Source: Membranipora membranacea (taxonomy: Eukaryota; Bryozoa; Gymnolaemata; Cheilostomatida; Membraniporidae). From it: a DNA stretch of 64,000 bases. The notes below the pieces were generated by a model. That model worked only from the letters and a program-made list of their open reading frames with translations, did no database searches and had not been told where the DNA came from. A program made the translations under genes and the position numbers. This document shows, in pieces, positions 47,701 to 59,500 of this stretch (position 1 is the stretch's first letter; each line of letters opens with the position of its first letter). The stretch lies in the NCBI GenBank assembly GCA_914767715.1, contig OU612075.1, positions 7,998,001 through 8,062,000 on the forward strand, given 5' to 3'.

Positions 47701-50700
47701 CACATCATGTACCTGTCCTTGTGGGTTTACTGGATCTAGATGTGAAACACCCCTATCTGAGTGCTGTAATTATGGCTCCGCTCCTCCAAACTCCTGTCTG
47801 AATGGTGCAGCTTGTGATGACTCAACTCCTGGAAGTCCCCAATGTCAATGTGCCGCATGTTACACAGGAGAATTCTGTGATACAGGTAATTACTGTTATT
47901 TATCTGGTATTATTACAAGGGAAATCTCTCCACAATTGTATAAATAAATTGCAAATCTGCTTGGTTTGAAGTACGTCACATGAATTATGGGGGTATGTAC
48001 TATTTGAATCCTCTGTTGAAAGATTTAAGGGAAGGTGGAATCTGATAGCTGCAAACCGTAGCAAGTCGCTTGCTCGCCAACTTCATTCTTTTACATGCTT
48101 AGCAGGACAATACAAAGTGTCACTGTAGAACTTAGAATAATTGTGTTGGGGCTATGGCCCACCTCTTATCCTTTGTTATCAATCTAATACATTCTGTTAA
48201 GTCAGTCTTTTAACAATAAAGATTATTATGGCTTGCTTCCGTTCAAACCCCTGACCTACGCTATGAGTAAAATGACACATATCAGGTACTTTTTAAGAGT
48301 TAGAGCGCAGCAAATGTTTGGGGTCCTGAGCACAATCCGTTATGCTGCAAATAGAATTTTGTTGGGATTTTATTTCAGTGATTGACAGCTGTGCCTGTAG
48401 TGACCAGTGTACCGCAAATGGTGCATGTGTGGATGGCAATGTTGTTGGTAGCGGCACTACCTGTAACTGCAACTGTGGATTTACTGGGTCAACCTGTGCC
48501 ACAGCAATCTCAGAATGTTGTAACTTCGGTCCATGCGAGAATGGAGGGACTTGTTCCACTGGTAACACCGGACCATTCTGTCAGTGTGCATCATGCTTCA
48601 CAGGAGGTCTCTGCCAAACACGTAAGCGACTCTTTTAGAATGTCTATTTAGTTCCATTGTAACAACCTTGATTGATCTACTTTGGTTTGTCACTAGGAAA
48701 TCCTAATGTCATGATTAGTTGGACGTATGGAACATAACTATCAACTGTTCAGAGAGCAGCATATCTTTAGCTTTCAACAATATCTATTGCGGCTATGCAG
48801 TGCCTGTTGTAATTCCGACACTCTCTATTTTCGAATCGTACATCATTTGAAAGCTTTTTTGACCAAGATTGATACAAACCAATAGGTATAGCATTTGAAC
48901 TTCACACAACTAAATTCACACGATGATTGTAGCCAATGCGTTGGCTTTGATCTGATAGGCTGTTGGTAAGGAAAGAGAGCCAATGCCATGTCACTGAAAG
49001 TTTCTATGGAGATATAGTGAAATTGAATAAATCGATCGATAGGTACTTTCAGAAAAGTACCAACTGAACTGGTATTGGCTCTCTCCCTCTCACCAGCAAA
49101 TCAGAGCGGAAAGATTGGCTATATGTTACGCTAGTTACAAATTGTTGTTTGTCATTGTAGCTGTTGACACATGTACTTGTAACAACCCCTGTCAAAGTGG
49201 ACAGCAGTGCAATGATTTGAACCCAGGGACATCTTGTACCTGCTCCTGTGGTTTCACTGGGGAGTTTTGCGAGTAAGTACCACATCAATTATGGGTAACA
49301 TAGTTACAAGGCAAATATAGTTTGCAACAAATAGCTCACAATTGCAACTGCCTCACAACTGTGATATCCATTGCACAGGCAATGTAACCCAACTATAGAT
49401 ATATAGCTCTACCAAAGTTGTACGGAGTTGACAAAATCCTATAACAACACTTTACTGAGCCTAAAAACTTGACACTTTTGCCAAGCCAGATGGGTATTTG
49501 GGTGTACCGTCAGTCCATGGTCTCAGACTAATCTTAATCAATACAAACTTGTTGCCAACCAAAAGAAATACTATATATTTTTGGAGAACAAAGAAAAGTC
49601 TTTTGCTGTTTAAACTGGTACTGCTGGTTCGATATAGCCAATGTGTTGGCTCTGGTTGGTTAGTGGGTTTGTCTCCACACCAATAAATGCCAACACATTG
49701 GTTAAGATCAAAACAGACAAGGGGCAATTACTCCTCGGTACGTATATTATGTATATGTATGACAAGACAGCTCCTTGATATTGTAATGATTTCAGGTCAA
49801 GTTTGCTGACTTGTTGTAACTATCCAGATTGTGGATCATATGGGGAATGCACAGATGATGGTTCAGAAACATGTACAGAGTCCGCCTGTACTACCAATCC
49901 ATCCTGTAGCTGTACAGATGTCTGCTATATGGGTGAATTCTGCACTGATCGTGAGTAACAATTTATCACTCTTTGTTTGCTTCTCCTGTCTCTTCCATTA
50001 GAATTTGAGGTAACTGAGGCATTTCTAAATCACCTATCAGGCTTGAAATGTTGTGAGGTATGTACTTCTAAAGGAGCATTAGAAAGTACCAATCAAATTT
50101 AGTGTTATAGTGTCCATTATACATTTATTACCTTAAATATTTGTATAAAAAATATCTTTGTTCACCTTGTAGGCCGGGTGTTGACCTTGAACCGACATTG
50201 TGTAGTTGAGGAATAATGCCCTTTGGCTACTACGGATATGTGTATTGAATAGCTATATATTTCATTTTGCCATTTTGTTACTATCATTTGTAGTTGTGGA
50301 CAGTTGCGCATGTAACAATATTTGCGCCACTGATGGCACAGAGCAATGCGATGACACCTCAGGGTCTGTAGAATGTACACAAATCACCATAGAGTCGGTG
50401 GGTGTTGAGTTCACTCTCATGTTCATGGAGAATACTAACGACAACAATCCACTGAATTTACCGATGCAGGTAGGCAGCAGCCCAGTATATAGATAATGTG
50501 TTGACTTTGATTGACTGGTTGGAAGGAGAGAGCCTTTAATGTAGCCAATGTGTTGGTTCTGATTGGATGATGGGAGAGAGAGCCAATTTTAGGTCAGCTG
50601 GAATTATATATAGTGAATGTGATATTAGTTTTCACTTTCACTTTACCCAGCAGATACTTATAGTGACCTGGCATCGGCTCTCTTTCCAACCCGACAGCCA

Positions 50701-53700
50701 TTCAGATCAGAGCCCACACACTGGCTAACCTTTCTGACACCTACCAGTGTCCAGGGTTTTACAGGTACCTGCCTACGCGGTATGGAGTCTTTCAAGTATA
50801 ATGCACATGTTCCTTTCAAGTCTCTTATTCTTAAAAAAGAAGTGATGGCAAAGTCTCGGTACCAGTCTCGGTCTCGTGTCTGTCACTGTCTCGTCTCATC
50901 GAGACACACTCTCTTGATATATGTCAAGACTTGTTCATTATAAACACTGTGTTTGTCATGGTTTTTGGGTTTTTTAATCCAAAAACCCGAAAAACACCAA
51001 AAAAGTGGCAGTTTTCAATTTTATCGGCACTTATATGTGTCTCGGTCTCGTCTCGGTCTCGTCTCGAATTTTGTTGCTGCCTCGTCCTGTCTCGGCAACA
51101 TCTGAAAATTTGCCATCACTAAACAAAAGACAATACCTTGAACCATTTTAGCTCATTGATTTCACTCCCTTTTTTTTCCCAATGAAACAATGATTGAAGC
51201 TAGGTGGTCTGATGACTATAATTATTTGGTTGCAAATATAGCAACGCTCTGTCTGATTATTATTATGTTTGTAACAGGTGTATGTACAGGCAGCAGACAT
51301 AGACACCGATGTGAATGTGACAGTGAGTACAGCCGGACTAGAGGAGTCGGATGCCTGTTACTTTAACGAGAGACAGGAGATTAAAGCTGGTGAAGTGGCG
51401 GAGTAAGTTGCACTACTCTGTTGAGTTTGACCAAATTGATTTCTTTCTGATTAGAGGAAAATTTCCTCCTCACACCATTTATATTTACATCCATTGCTAA
51501 GAAGTTTTAATCAGTAATTAGTTATTAGATGTTTTGCTGTTGTAAGTAGATATTGCCCACTAAAAGTAAAAGCCACACAAAGCAATGTACTACAGATGTG
51601 AATTATATTTTCATTACAGGCCATTTGATGGGAGTATCATAATATAATTTCTTTCTTTAGGTTCAACATCGGCGTGTGTATAAGACAAATCGGTACATCA
51701 CTTGAAAGAAATTCAGTAAAGGTTACTGAGATGAATGAAAAGGATATAATTGTCTATGCAATAAACAGAGAGAGGTTCACCACGGAGGGCTACCTGGCCC
51801 TGCCTGACAGTGCAACAGGTATGTGAGGTGTTTTACTCTTGTACTGTCTTTACCCCATAGTCCAATCTTGTGTTTTTCTTTTGTACTTTTCTTGGCTTTA
51901 ATTTTTATCTCAGCAATGTTCTTCCACCTATGTCAATTAAGTAAATCAAATCAGAAAAAATATAACAATGATAAAACCATATGAAAAAAGACAAGTATTT
52001 ATGAGTGTACATAACAAATGATTGGATGTGGCAGATTCTATATGCAGTTGTATGAAGAAACTATAGGGTAAGCCCATACCAAAAGACTATTGAATCCAGC
52101 CTGGTCCTTTTAATCAAACTATACAGTACTCTACTCTAAATGTATTGATGAGCAATTGTAGTCAATTCACATGACGCCTCATTCACAGTAAAATGAGAAA
52201 GTTGATTGCTTGTTTTGCTCCAGCTTTTCGGAACTGTATTCTGCTCCTGTTTATTGAAAATAGACTGTGGTAATATATTTGTTTTCTGAGTTGTGAATTA
52301 TGGTATCACATTTTGCTTATTTTTAACTAAGTGAATAACTCAAATTATGAATTTCGAACCACAAGGCGAAACAACATCTTCACTGTGCCGAACCTGCACT
52401 GCAGGCAAAACAAATCTGCTTAACTCTCATCTACTATTATATTAGGTACTGAGTATGTAGCCGTCTCTTATTCTCCAGCGGAAGTTGCTACTCAGATTGG
52501 AATAGCTTCCTTTCAGGTATGTGAGAGTACCAGGCTCTTTCAATTACAAGATCTTACCTTGCTGAGAGAGACCGAAACCTGCCAGAGATTCTTTGAAAAT
52601 CTGTAAATGATTGACCTGTACAGTAGTCAGTAATAATTTCAAACAAATTACCGAATTGGAAGAGCAAAAGGACATTGATTTTGAGTAATCTTATTGCTGA
52701 GATTTGCTCAGATAGCTTGCTCATTCTAACAGAAATACAGCCTGCAATGTGGGATGAAGTTTGTTGTAAAGCGAAGCATCCCATGATGGGATAGTTTCAA
52801 ATATGAGAATATCTATAAATATCGATGTAAAAAGACAGTTTAGATAGGACATTGGGATTCATAAGGTTTGCATTATCCAAGCAAAACATTGTAGGAGCTT
52901 GATTGGATGTTAGTTAGATGACTGGCAAGCCTTCTTTTCTTCATCTATATCTCCAAAGTTCCTAGACAGGATTCTCAAGTAGCTATGATATGATTGGTAA
53001 GGCAGGCATGCAACGACCAATCTTGCTCCCTACATTGTAAGAATGATGTTAACTTCCCTTATCACCAATGCCCACATCCGCTCTTAGCATAGTCTTCCCT
53101 TGTGTTTTCACAGGATTACACTTTGGTGGAAGTTGTTCCAGCTGTAGGAACTATTGTAACATTCGATGGCGTTACTCTGATCCCTAAACAAAGAGGACGT
53201 TCTGAAAACATGTTCTTACTGGATGCCATGGATACACTTCAGCTTCAATCTACAGTCGGTAAGAAGATTGACTGATAGTGTGTTTCTGATTGATTGATTG
53301 ATTGGTGGTTGGTTGGTTGGTTGTATTGATTGTATTGTATTGCTATCACTAGTTGGAATATACCACTACTCAGATATATATGTATTGTGCTATTGGAGTT
53401 GTCTCATGATATCACTGGCTGATTCTTAAATTATGTGGCATATTGAGTTCATAACTGACTGGGACTCATTTTGATGATCAGCATGGAAATGCAATTACCA
53501 GCTCGGAAATTTAACTTTTTAAAACACTCTTGTATCATGTATAACTCCTATATCTGCATTGCTCAACTTTGCAAAGCCAGAGAACCATAAGACCGTTCTT
53601 CAGAACGTAAACATTGCTTCGAACGCCTTGTTAGCTTACTCAGAATAGAAAATACTATGTAGTCTCATCTTCTTTATTGGTTGAATGTTAGTAGAGCCAA

Positions 53701-56700
53701 GATATTGTTGACTAAAATCATTGTTGAAATTATGATCGGGGCTGTTTCAAATGCAGGCGTAATTTCCACACTATGGCAGGTCTAATCGGTCGATCTGTAT
53801 AGCTAGTGTTGTTCACCTCCATTCTTGTACTGTCTGCTGTTTGTCTGTTGTTTATATACTGTTTTCTTTGCTATTAATTTGAAGAATGTACCAGGAAATA
53901 AACATTGCTTACAACGACATCCCCTCAATAAAGGAAACATTCACCAACCAGAACGATTTATCTCCTGAATCTCTTTGCTTACAAAGCTATACAAAAAACG
54001 AAAATTCATTACTTTTGCCAAGTTGCCAAACAATAATGTATTGATCCTTATTGAAGTTATATCAAGCATGAATCCATAGGTAGGTATGACACAGGTAGCA
54101 AATGTTTTCTCTGATCAACTCAACCAGAGCCTGGCACACTATTGATACAAAAACTGATCTTGAATAATAATGATATGAGTGATTTAGAACACCTCGTTAA
54201 AAATACAAAAAACATCGCTTCTTATAACTTGTTAGCTTACTCACAAGACTTTTTTTTGTTTTAACACTTTATTGACAATATACTCATCTCAAAATGTAAG
54301 GTTGTATTGAGCGAAACAAATCAAAGACAAACAATATGAAAATTTATATTATGCTTTATCAGGTGGTCAAGCAAACTGTGTATACTGTTTCCTCCGCTAG
54401 CTGTTTGAATAATTGGCCCGGAATCAAACACTGCTTACTAATTCATTCCTGCAATGGGTCAATCATTAGCCAACCATAACAATATATTCCCTTAACTGAA
54501 TATATTTTTTTGAAAAGGTTATTTAAAACGCAATTCTTAAAACTTTTGCCAAGTTGTTAAATAAATTCACAGTTTAGCTTGCTGAAATTATATAAATGAT
54601 TTATTCCCTTTACTGAATATATTTTCTTGAAAAGGTTGTATAAAAAACAGATATTCAAAACTTTTGCCAAGTTGCTAAATTAATGCACCGTTTAGCTTGC
54701 TGAAATTATATAATTCTTGAGTTGACATGAAACATATAAATATATAACGTATTCATAGAATAATTCGACCAAAGACATTTTTATACAAAAGTTGGCTGAT
54801 AAAAAAGATCTATAGATTGGTGATATATTATGGTTGACATGACTCAATACCAAGCCAACACTTATATTCACTTTTGTAAGGCTTAAGCATCAGATTCTTT
54901 GGTATTTCATTAACATTTATTTGACTACATTCTCATCTCAGGCAGTTTGTGTGTATCAAGCTTGAATATTGAAGGCATAAACGAAATGAGAAGTCATGCT
55001 ATGCGAGCAATAGTTGAGGTCCCAAAACTTTTGCCCTCTGTTAGTTGACTGCACATGTTTTTGGATTAGTGAGAGATGAAGATTTGTGAATTAAGAAATA
55101 ATCTGAGGAAGCGCCATTCTTAGTTCATATTTTAAATCCCCCTGCAGCTATCAATCTTCCTTTGTAGAGCTTTTCTTTTTCTCTGGATGAATAGAAGTTG
55201 TTTGGATCTTGTCAGTTTGTTTGTATGCCGTATCTTACTTAGAGCATAAGGCTTGTGCTTACTCAATGTGTAAATCCTATTAATAGGGTTCATCATTCTT
55301 TTTTGTCTTATAGTGATAATTAGTTCGAAGTACCAAAAATTTGGGGGGGGGGTGAGTCATGTTTTTACCCACAGAAGGAGGAATTTTTCTTGGTTATCAA
55401 ATGTGATGGTGGAGGTAACTTTCAACTGAGATTTTTAAACAGGCAATGTGTGAAGGTTTTCAGGATTGCTAAATTCAAAGTTTAGAGGCAGCTCCAGGAT
55501 TGATAAATCATCGGTTAACTACTGTGAATCCCAGTTGTGCCAGGGATTGGTTAATTTCTCATATTATTTTTTTATATTAATATATGATATTAAGATTTTT
55601 TTTATAATATATTATTTATATAATTGCAGGTGATCTGACAGGTAGTAGAATATTCTCTAACCAGTCAGTGCATGTGTACTCTGGTAATATAAGAACTGAC
55701 ATCCCTGAGACGCAAAACTCAAGAGACCACCTGGTAGAAGAGTTGTTGTCAGTGGACACATGGGGTACTGTGTTTGGTATTATACCACTACCAGAGAGAG
55801 AAGTCGGTGATCTGATCAAAGTTGTGTCTGGTCCTAACCCTGCTAATTTCTCAATCTACCAAGTAGGTGGAGACAATAAATTTCTGACTCTAGATCTAGT
55901 CATAGTTTGTTAAATGGAAGTTTTCTTCCCATATTGAGCACTGGAAACTCCCTCTCGTGATGGTATAATGAGACAGTTTGCTGGCTCTGATCTTACTGGC
56001 TGATCTAATGGAACTGAACTGAGAGATCTCAATAGGTTTGACACAGGTCTGAAATCTGCATGTATCATTACTCAAATGATATATCAGCTATGAGGTCTGA
56101 GATTAAATAGGAGTTGTCCTGTGCTGCTTAAAGGTTTAACCATAATCATTACCAGCAATGTAAAATCATTCAAGTTTCATCTTTCAACTTTTCTCTTCTT
56201 GTTTAATTGGATACACACACTGATTTCAGTTTAAGTTTTTTCTCTAGCAAAATGGGGTGTAAAAATATCATTTTACAATGTATAACATATCTTTGAAACA
56301 ACCTTGTTACTCTTTCCAGAATGAAGCTCCATTTGAATCCAGCTACACACTTTCCGAATATTCCTCTGAACAGATTGAGATAGAATCTACTCAATTTTAT
56401 TCTCTCGAATCCGACGAACCTGTTCAAGTTGTACAGTTCAGCAAATCGCGATTCAAGGTTTGGTAATATTTTAGTTTGCGTCTCACTTTCACCTAACAGC
56501 CAATCCGAGCCAACACGCTGGCCAGTGTATTTGTGACATGATTAATTTATCACCTTGTCTACATGCTTTCAACTTGATTTCTACATATAACACCATGTTG
56601 GGGATCACACCTAGCCTCAAAACATCAATAACTTCATCTCGACAGAAATTCAGTTACAACTGATCAAGCTATATGTTAATTGTAACTCTAACTGTTTAGG

Positions 56701-58243
56701 AGTCTTCCAACACAAATTATGAACTATGTTGACAATTTGTGAAAGTACCATGCTTCTTTTTATTTCGCAACAACCCTGTGTTAGCCAATGTATTATCTCT
56801 GATTGGTTGGGTCTCTCCTTGAACAATCAGAGCCAACACCATGGCTATGGCTACCTCTGTATAGGTGGTAAAAATCAATCAATCAGTCACATTTTGACCT
56901 TTTTTCTAGAATCCTCCTTTCAGTGAAGAGATTCATGATCCATCAATGTTCCTGGTCCCACCTAAAGAGCAGTTTACTACAAACTTTTCTATCTCAACTC
57001 CTCCATTCAGTGGAGGTGTGGATGTACCACAACCAGGTGAAAGGATTCCCTACAGGTATGGAAGAATAATTTTTTATAAAACATATTTTATAGGCAATGT
57101 CTTAGATCCTAGTGGTTGTTGAGAAGGGTTTTCTCCCCCAACAACCAATCAGATTAGAGCATACACATTGGCTACATATCTTTAGCCAACGTGTTGGCTT
57201 TGGTTGGCTGGTGTGTGGATCAAGAGAGCCGATGACTTTTCTTGTAACTGCTAATGAATAAAATCTGTTCAGCACCCTCCCAAAGCTGCCCCGATGTCTG
57301 TTTCTTCTTGTTCCTAACACTCGTGAATGTATTGAGCTGCTGACTGTTGAAAGCTGAATATTTTAGCGCCATAGTTAAGTAATAAGTATGCAATCCATTT
57401 TGTAGATACAATGTACTGTTAGTAGTATCAGAAGAGGCCAGTTATACAACAATTGCTTTGGATGGTGATATAATTCCTCTAGCAAATTGGACAAAATTAC
57501 CCGGTAAGTTGATATGTACTGAGTAATATATTGTACTTATTATACTTTTTTTTTTATTTGGTAGATGATATCATTCTGGTCGGATGTTTTACATGAAGCG
57601 CCAAATAAATTACGGCAAATGTTTGGGAAAAAATTACTTAATACTAAACAGCTACAGAAACTATCGAAATGATCATGCAGGAAATCACTAGTTTTGACAG
57701 TTATGAAAATTTCATAACACTGTAATATTACCCCAGTGTAACAAGTTGGGCAGGGAAATTTAGATACTCAAATGTGTCAGCAAGAATAGATAACAAATGT
57801 GTTGGTTCAAATCACTATACCATTCTTCAGACTCATTTCAAGCAATATTGTTCACCACAAACCTAACCTATGAAGTAGTAATTTAAGCCCCTCTGAATTT
57901 GCCCCCATCCAACGCCCTCCCTCCTGGGGTATAGCAAGATAGCATCACTGCTAAATCCATACTACTTTTTGTAGATATACCAGGAATATCAGACGGCTTA
58001 TTTGGTGCACAAGTTTTCATTGATGATGGAGCTCACAGGCTAACCAATTCCGATCCAACTGCCAAATACATGGCTATAATATACGGCACCGATGATCGAG
58101 AGAGTTATGGATTTGCTGTACGAGCTAGTGTGAAAAAAGATGATAAAAGGTTTGAGCAACAGGCCCAACAAATTAATGTTCTGAATCAGTCCTTTCAAAC
58201 GCTTGATGATCCCATCTTACATCAGAGGGAGGGCGATTCATAA
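38764..58243 (+). CDS. Secreted mosaic: Ser-rich, PAN/apple, EGF array, IgGFc-binding domain (26 exons)
   Basis: Exons: 38764-38809, 39026-39058, 39580-39729, 40130-40150, 40772-40942, 41974-42180, 42594-42716, 43088-43288, 43794-44063, 45606-45875, 46128-46397, 47244-47513, 47616-47885, 48379-48621, 49161-49272, 49796-49950, 50294-50469, 51278-51402, 51661-51818, 52446-52516, 53114-53258, 55630-55862, 56320-56457, 56910-57055, 57406-57503, 57975-58243; 1456 residues. Order: signal peptide (1-26); serine runs between two PWSHSS/SWSHSS motifs (28-77); a PAN/apple-like domain (84-140 and 210-255) split by an acidic segment with RRKRR; EGF-like modules (about 265-960); and an IgGFc-binding-type domain (about 975-1445, with FMENTN, YLALPDSATG, EYVAVSY and a final YG motif). 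No membrane span follows, so the product is probably secreted extracellular matrix, mucus or immune material. An alternative start is the in-frame ATG at 38782. Confidence 0.85.
39580..39729 (+). CDS. Polyserine exon of the EGF-mosaic gene
   Basis: The exon encodes 50 residues of which most are serine, interrupted only by His, Tyr and two aromatic motifs (LFPWSH, LFSWSH) at its ends. Serine is written with a mixture of TCN and AGY codons, so this is not a simple trinucleotide expansion. The exon is phase 1-1 and follows the signal-peptide exons. It may be a glycosylated or phosphorylated linker. Confidence 0.8.
41974..42180 (+). CDS. Acidic exon with furin-like sites, inserted in the PAN domain
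   Basis: This 207-nt phase 1-1 exon encodes an acidic stretch (GEEEIESESNDEDED), then RRKRR and, further on, KRVRRLYRR. It lies between the exon ending in the PAN MCLRQTDPLCIGYNF segment and the exon carrying the expected next PAN cysteine (CELLST). Proprotein convertase cleavage in the secretory pathway is inferred from the multibasic motifs. Confidence 0.75.
43794..44063 (+). CDS. Two-module EGF exon 1 of 5 (270 nt, phase 1-1)
   Basis: The exon encodes two EGF-like modules, one starting at IDSCACL and one at LSECCNYG, each with eight cysteines and each ending in a CXG-type turn (GFTGSRC, CYTGEFC). It is flanked by a TTTAG acceptor and GTATTT donor. It is nearly identical to the exons at 47244 and 47616. 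Confidence 0.92.
44138..44284. repeat. Short MITE-like inverted repeat
   Basis: 44138-44148 (TGCACCGTAGC) is exactly inverted at 44274-44284, with partial similarity extending outward. The 147-bp element lies in the EGF-gene intron between exons 43794-44063 and 45606-45875. Confidence 0.6.
45054..45240 (+). pseudogene. Decayed EGF exon copy in the EGF-gene intron
   Basis: The sequence follows the intact exons from the acceptor region (TTCAGTTGTC) through CTCATCAGGATTAGGAAC, TGTGGACTCACTGG and CCACCCTTGACTG to AACCAATCCACC, but has lost several of the conserved cysteine codons and the downstream half. It has no matching donor. It is best explained as a dead duplicate of the array exon. Confidence 0.75.
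45606..45875 (+). CDS. Two-module EGF exon 2 of 5
   Basis: This has the same length, phase and cysteine spacing as the exon at 43794 but more substitutions (DPADQC, LPIGSGSSC, MSGMPECQC). Upstream at 45509-45552 is a short tandem TATCCCAG array in the intron. Confidence 0.92.
46128..46397 (+). CDS. Two-module EGF exon 3 of 5
   Basis: The exon is 270 nt and phase 1-1, with IDSCSCLKLADQC in the first module and CGYSGSKC in place of CGFTGSRC. The donor is GTAGGT. Confidence 0.92.
46655..46812 (+). pseudogene. Decayed second-half EGF exon copy
   Basis: GGAAGCTGTAGCAGTGGCACC, CAACCCTCCATAATCATG and GGATGGAGGGGGCGG track the second EGF module of the intact exons (CCNYG..PPNSCLNGG), and the end (AATTGAGAATTACGCAGTTCAG) tracks the normal CYTGEFCDTG end. 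Stops and lost cysteines show that it is not used. Confidence 0.7.
47244..47513 (+). CDS. Two-module EGF exon 4 of 5
   Basis: The exon is 270 nt and phase 1-1. Its sequence is nearly the same as the next exon, from which it is separated by an intron of only 102 bp, and also close to the first exon of the array. Confidence 0.92.
47616..47885 (+). CDS. Two-module EGF exon 5 of 5
   Basis: The exon is 270 nt and phase 1-1, with the same acceptor context (TTTTAGAGATAGATAGC) as the neighbouring copies. The following exon (48379-48621, 243 nt, also phase 1-1) is a shortened and more diverged relative with VIDSCACSDQC. Confidence 0.92.
53287..53345. repeat. Simple repeat tract (TGAT)n/(TTGG)n/(TGTAT)n
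   Basis: The tract runs from TGATTGATTGATTGATTGG through GGTTGGTTGG to repeated TGTATTG words, just after the donor of exon 53114-53258. Confidence 0.9.
54486..54719. repeat. Direct tandem repeat, two units of 117 bp
   Basis: Unit 1 (54486-54602) and unit 2 (54603-54719) share ATTCCC..TACTGAATATATTTT, TTGAAAAGGTT, AAAACTTTTGCCAAGTTG and TTTAGCTTGCTGAAATTATATAA. A diverged relative with ACTTTTGCCAAGTTGCCAA lies near 54010. All are in the intron 53259-55629. Confidence 0.85.
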
Positions 58244-59500
58244 GACATTATTCAGACAAATCACTTATTTTTTATATATGAGATAGATCATTATGTTTTT
58301 CTATATATATATATGATGGCTCTATTATCTGGAGGCTTAGTTTATATCAGTTAGTTTTTTTTCAATCAGTTATTCATTGTCTTGCTACCTCTCTGGGTTA
58401 CTACCTTAACATGTTAATTTAATGTTCCTGAAATATTGCTCATCTATTTACTCTTTTCTGGAACCGATCTCAGTTCTGAGATAGTTGATTGTCCTGATGA
58501 GTTGTCTCTCTCCTGTCGTTTTTCTAAGCTTGGGAAAACGATATATGGCCTATGATTGGTTGCTTCTTGAGTGGCCTTGACACACCAATGTGAGTTTGAA
58601 GGAGGCTTTGATGGGCCATCAACTGATGTAAAGACCAAAGCAAAATGTTTTGTTTCATTTGTTTGTTACTCAATTTAACCATTCAAAAAAAATTATTTTT
58701 CTGATAATGGACTGGTGATTTTAATGCTCTATGTATGATGTTCCTCTCCGGCAATGATAGGACTTGTCTTGAGTTGGATGATGGGACGCATTATAAGTGA
58801 AATGAAATTGAGCTGTAAGTTGATATTGAGATTCTGGTTTTTTTAAGCTGTGTTCGATTTATGTCCGAACTAACCCTCTTTTACTCTTTTGATTTTCAAT
58901 GGTATGTGTTAGAAAGTCTTAACAATTAATCAAATAGTGAAACAGTCTTAGTTTCTTTTCTTTTATACTTTTATTATTAAACTTGCAGCGTTATATCTTT
59001 ATCAGCCCACATCTTTTATCAGCAGGAAACATTTTATCAATGAGGTTATGTTTTTCGGAGTAATCTCCCTTGATTATTTACAGATGAGACCATACTTTTG
59101 CAAAGTTTTATATAATCCATAAAGAAAGCAGATGAGACCTTTGGCTGTAAAATCTCCTTGGTTTCAGCTAACTACAACTGATCTATTTATTCGGTAATCC
59201 AAAAATTTGACCAATATGCCGAAATAAAAAAAAGTCTCCGATAATCTTAATTTTTAATACAATTAAAATTAAATAATAATATATTAAAATATAAAAAACT
59301 TGATCAAACACAATGAAATTTGGTGTGAGGAAGGGTGGTGTCTTCTAATAAACAGCTAAATTTCTTTTGCAAAAAAATCCCATACATATGTCGCATACAC
59401 TGTATGCGTCACACTCAAAGGTCATGATTTTTGGGTGTATAATGCACTGTCATGGTTGCCATGGTCCTAATCTGATTAGTTGTTTTACTCTTCCGCTTTA
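58244..59500. other. Downstream flank of the EGF-mosaic gene
   Basis: This is probable 3' untranslated and intergenic sequence. It is strongly AT-rich, with no exon or element recognised before the LINE that follows. An AATAAA occurs at 59223-59228, rather far from the stop. Confidence 0.5.

Larger units (their letters stand above)
48925..57215. repeat. Dispersed palindromic repeat family in EGF-gene introns
   Basis: Copies of a core like TAGCCAATGTGTTGGCTCTG, often followed by ATTGG and GAGAGAGCC, or its reverse complement, occur near 48931, 49066-49125, 49635, 50541, 50670-50730, 56496, 56782, 56821, 57143 and 57183. The core is itself palindromic (AGCCAA..TTGGCT). Copies occur in both orientations, and most are diverged. 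All seen lie between 48.9 and 57.2 kb in introns of the mosaic gene. Confidence 0.7.
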
